Source: Candidatus Magasanikiibacteriota bacterium | Lineage (GTDB): Bacteria > Patescibacteriota > Patescibacteriia > Magasanikbacterales > GWA2-37-8 | Direction: 5' to 3' | DNA length: 7,252 nt | Assembly (NCBI GenBank): GCA_026396535.1 | Contig: JAPLWP010000058.1 | Coordinates: 1-7,252, forward strand | Shown: piece after piece, positions 5,810 through 7,252 of the stretch | How the letters are laid out: every line of letters begins with the position of its first letter | How positions within the stretch are numbered: the first letter of the stretch is position 1 | Notes under the pieces: generated by a model | Database searches by the model: none | Told to the model about the DNA's origin: nothing | Seen by the model: the letters and a program-made list of their open reading frames with translations, nothing else | Program-made: the position numbers and the translations under genes

Positions 5810-6883
5810 ATGCGTAAACTTTATTTATTGGGAGCGATAGTTGCTACTCTTTTGACTGCCGGTGCGGGTTGTTTGCAATTTGGGAATACTGCCGCCGGTC
5901 CAATGGGTATGTATCAATCCAGTGACAAAGGTGAAAATTGGAAACAAATTGCCGCTCTTCCAACACTACAAGGTATCAAAAGTATTAGTGGAGTCAATGT
6001 CTATCGTCTTCATACTGATCCTAGCGATTCCAATGCTATCTATATTGCTTCTCGTGGTCAGGGTGTTTATTATTCTTTAGATTACGGCGCTAGTTGGCAG
6101 GGTGTGGCCGCTATGAATGGTAAATTTATTTATGGTCTAGCTGTAGATCCAAAAGATAAATGTACTGTGTTTATCAGCGACGGTGCTCATATCTATAAAA
6201 CTGTTGATTGTTTGCGTACGTTTGATATCGTTTATACTGAAGAGCGTCCAGATCAGCGTGTGGTTTCAGTGGCGGTAGATTTTGCCAATAGCAATTTGGT
6301 ATATGCGGCTGAGTTAGGTGGAGATTTATTGCGCAGCATTGACGCTGGTAAAAGCTGGAGTGTTTCCAAACGTTTTGGTTTCCAGCTGCAATATATTGAA
6401 AGTGATAAATTCACTCCTGGTCGTATCTGGGTAGCCACTTATCAAAATGGATTATACCGCTCAGACAATGGCACTGATTGGCAGGATTTGTCCGGCGGCC
6501 TAGAAAATTTTACTGATGCCAAGAAATTTTATCGCTTGGTACTCAATCCTGGTAAAAAGAATAGTGTGTTCTGGGTTTCCAAATATGGAATTTTACAATC
6601 TGATGATGCTGGTACTACTTGGACTGAGATGAAATTGATTACTCCTCCAGGCAGCGTAAATATTTACGGCTTTGCCGTAAATCCAAAAAATCAAAATGAA
6701 ATGTATTATACTGGTACGATTTTGGGAGATAAAAATGTTCACGTCCGCTCTACTTTTTATAAGACTGTCGACGGCGGAAAAAATTGGGTAACTAAAAAAT
6801 TACCAACCAATACTATTCCGACCTGGATTTTGGTCAATCCGGATAAGGATAATGTGGTAACCATGGGCTTTGCCACTTTGTAA
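5810..6883 (+). CDS. Asp-box (BNR/Ycf48-like) seven-bladed beta-propeller lipoprotein
   Basis: This 357-residue protein starts with an exported-lipoprotein signal: MRK, a hydrophobic core (LYLLGAIVATLL), then TAGAGC with C21 as likely lipidation site, though Gly at -3 is not the usual Leu. Asp-box motifs S/T-x-D-x-G-x-x-W recur at about 40-85-residue spacing: D39, D91, D133, D178, D219, D266 and D321. Each is followed by a Trp, except the third (TVDCLRTF). Seven boxes imply a seven-bladed propeller, as in Ycf48/HCF136, sortilin and BNR-repeat proteins. The third blade has a cysteine pair (C118 and C134) that could form a disulfide, in line with a position outside the membrane. The catalytic residues of sialidases are not evident, so a binding or scaffold role is more likely. 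The start is five bases after the holB stop, without a Shine-Dalgarno sequence, so translational coupling is probable. The ligand is unknown. Confidence 0.85.
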   Translation: MRKLYLLGAIVATLLTAGAGCLQFGNTAAGPMGMYQSSDKGENWKQIAALPTLQGIKSISGVNVYRLHTDPSDSNAIYIASRGQGVYYSLDYGASWQGVAAMNGKFIYGLAVDPKDKCTVFISDGAHIYKTVDCLRTFDIVYTEERPDQRVVSVAVDFANSNLVYAAELGGDLLRSIDAGKSWSVSKRFGFQLQYIESDKFTPGRIWVATYQNGLYRSDNGTDWQDLSGGLENFTDAKKFYRLVLNPGKKNSVFWVSKYGILQSDDAGTTWTEMKLITPPGSVNIYGFAVNPKNQNEMYYTGTILGDKNVHVRSTFYKTVDGGKNWVTKKLPTNTIPTWILVNPDKDNVVTMGFATL

Positions 6884-6909
6884 TTTATATTCACACATTC
6901 ATAACTAAA

Positions 6910-7252
6910 ATGAACATCAATGATTTTAAGGGAGAATTTGATAAGGTAGTAGATTTCTTGAAAAAAGATATTGTTGGTTTGCGTACTGGGCGTGCTTCGG
7001 TAGCGATGGTAGAAGATATCTCAGTAGAAGCTTATGGTACTTATCAGCCTTTAAAATCAGTCGCATCAATTATGATCGCTGATGCCAAGACTCTCAATAT
7101 TGAGCCTTGGGATAAAAGTGTAGTGGGGAATATTGAAAAAGGAATTCGTGATTCGGGTATTGGTGTAAATCCGGTGAATGATGGGCGAGTCATTCGTGTA
7201 ATTTTGCCGGATCTTACTACTGATCGTCGTCGTGAGCTGACCAAAGTCCTGC
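6910..7252 (+). CDS. frr: Ribosome recycling factor, N-terminal 114 residues (runs off window)
   Basis: RRF works with EF-G to split the post-termination ribosome so that its subunits can be reused. The first 114 codons plus one base are present, of about 180-185 normally. Diagnostic segments are GLRTGRAS (residues 23-30) in the first helix of domain I, AYGTYQPLKSVASI at the entry to domain II, DAKTLNIEPWDKS in domain II, and IGVNPVNDGRVIRVILP followed by LTTDRRRELTKVL where the chain returns to domain I. The helix before RTGRAS is three residues shorter than in the E. coli protein. ATG 6910 is chosen because it gives the conserved N-terminal length. The gap after the lipoprotein gene is 26 bases with no Shine-Dalgarno sequence and no convincing promoter, so frr is probably co-transcribed with holB and the lipoprotein gene. 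The 3' end is beyond the window. Confidence 0.95.
   Translation, partial: MNINDFKGEFDKVVDFLKKDIVGLRTGRASVAMVEDISVEAYGTYQPLKSVASIMIADAKTLNIEPWDKSVVGNIEKGIRDSGIGVNPVNDGRVIRVILPDLTTDRRRELTKVL

Noticed and set aside
6886..6891. TATATT as a possible -10 for frr.
   Set aside because: No -35-like hexamer at a suitable distance and no extended -10. The 26-base gap fits co-transcription.
1..7252. Recoding of UGA as glycine or tryptophan, as in some Candidate Phyla Radiation lineages.
   Set aside because: No in-frame UGA occurs in any of the genes. All visible stops are UAA or UAG, so recoding is neither needed nor supported, though no gene here ends in UGA to exclude it outright.
1..7252. Defence island, mobile element, CRISPR array or prophage.
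   Set aside because: No transposase, integrase, spaced repeats, nuclease-toxin pair or phage gene is visible. The recognised genes are core functions.

Overview
The window reads as one stretch of a small, AT-rich bacterial genome with every gene on the + strand. Layout: the 3' part of mreB (1-633); a GT4-type glycosyltransferase (719-1822); a large unrecognised lysine/glutamate-rich protein of 967 residues (1894-4797); an intrinsic terminator (4830-4858) and a strong promoter (4861-4889); then a tight cluster of the DNA polymerase III delta' subunit gene (holB-like, 4902-5804), a seven-bladed Asp-box beta-propeller lipoprotein (5810-6883) and the 5' part of frr (6910 to the window edge). There is no gap above 300 bases. 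I see no RNA gene, mobile element, CRISPR array or origin.

The best guess for the organism is a member of the Candidate Phyla Radiation (Patescibacteria, Parcubacteria-like). This is inference from several traits. The coding is AT-rich. None of the four gene starts visible has a Shine-Dalgarno sequence. The delta' is short and lacks the zinc-binding cysteines. The Asp-box lipoprotein and the large anonymous coiled-coil protein sit between housekeeping genes. UGA is not used as a sense codon in any gene here, which argues against the recoded Gracilibacteria/Absconditabacteria lineages. No taxonomic marker in the window proves the assignment.

There are probably at least three transcription units. 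The mreB/glycosyltransferase region has a compact hairpin overlapping the mreB stop codon. The large protein has an extended -10 promoter (TGCTATAAT) just upstream. The holB-lipoprotein-frr operon starts from a promoter with a very similar -10 (TGCTAGAAT), placed so close to the ATG that the mRNA would be nearly leaderless. The genes cover cell shape (MreB), surface glycan synthesis (glycosyltransferase), envelope proteins (lipoprotein, possibly the large protein), replication (delta') and translation (RRF).

No defence system or other clear new system is present. The best candidate for undescribed biology is the 967-residue protein. Around residues 256-273 it has an embedded signal-peptide-like hydrophobic segment ending in a lipobox-like LFSAC. 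It is preceded by an in-frame internal ATG with an AAAGGAG sequence upstream, so the gene could yield a full-length product and a shorter exported one.
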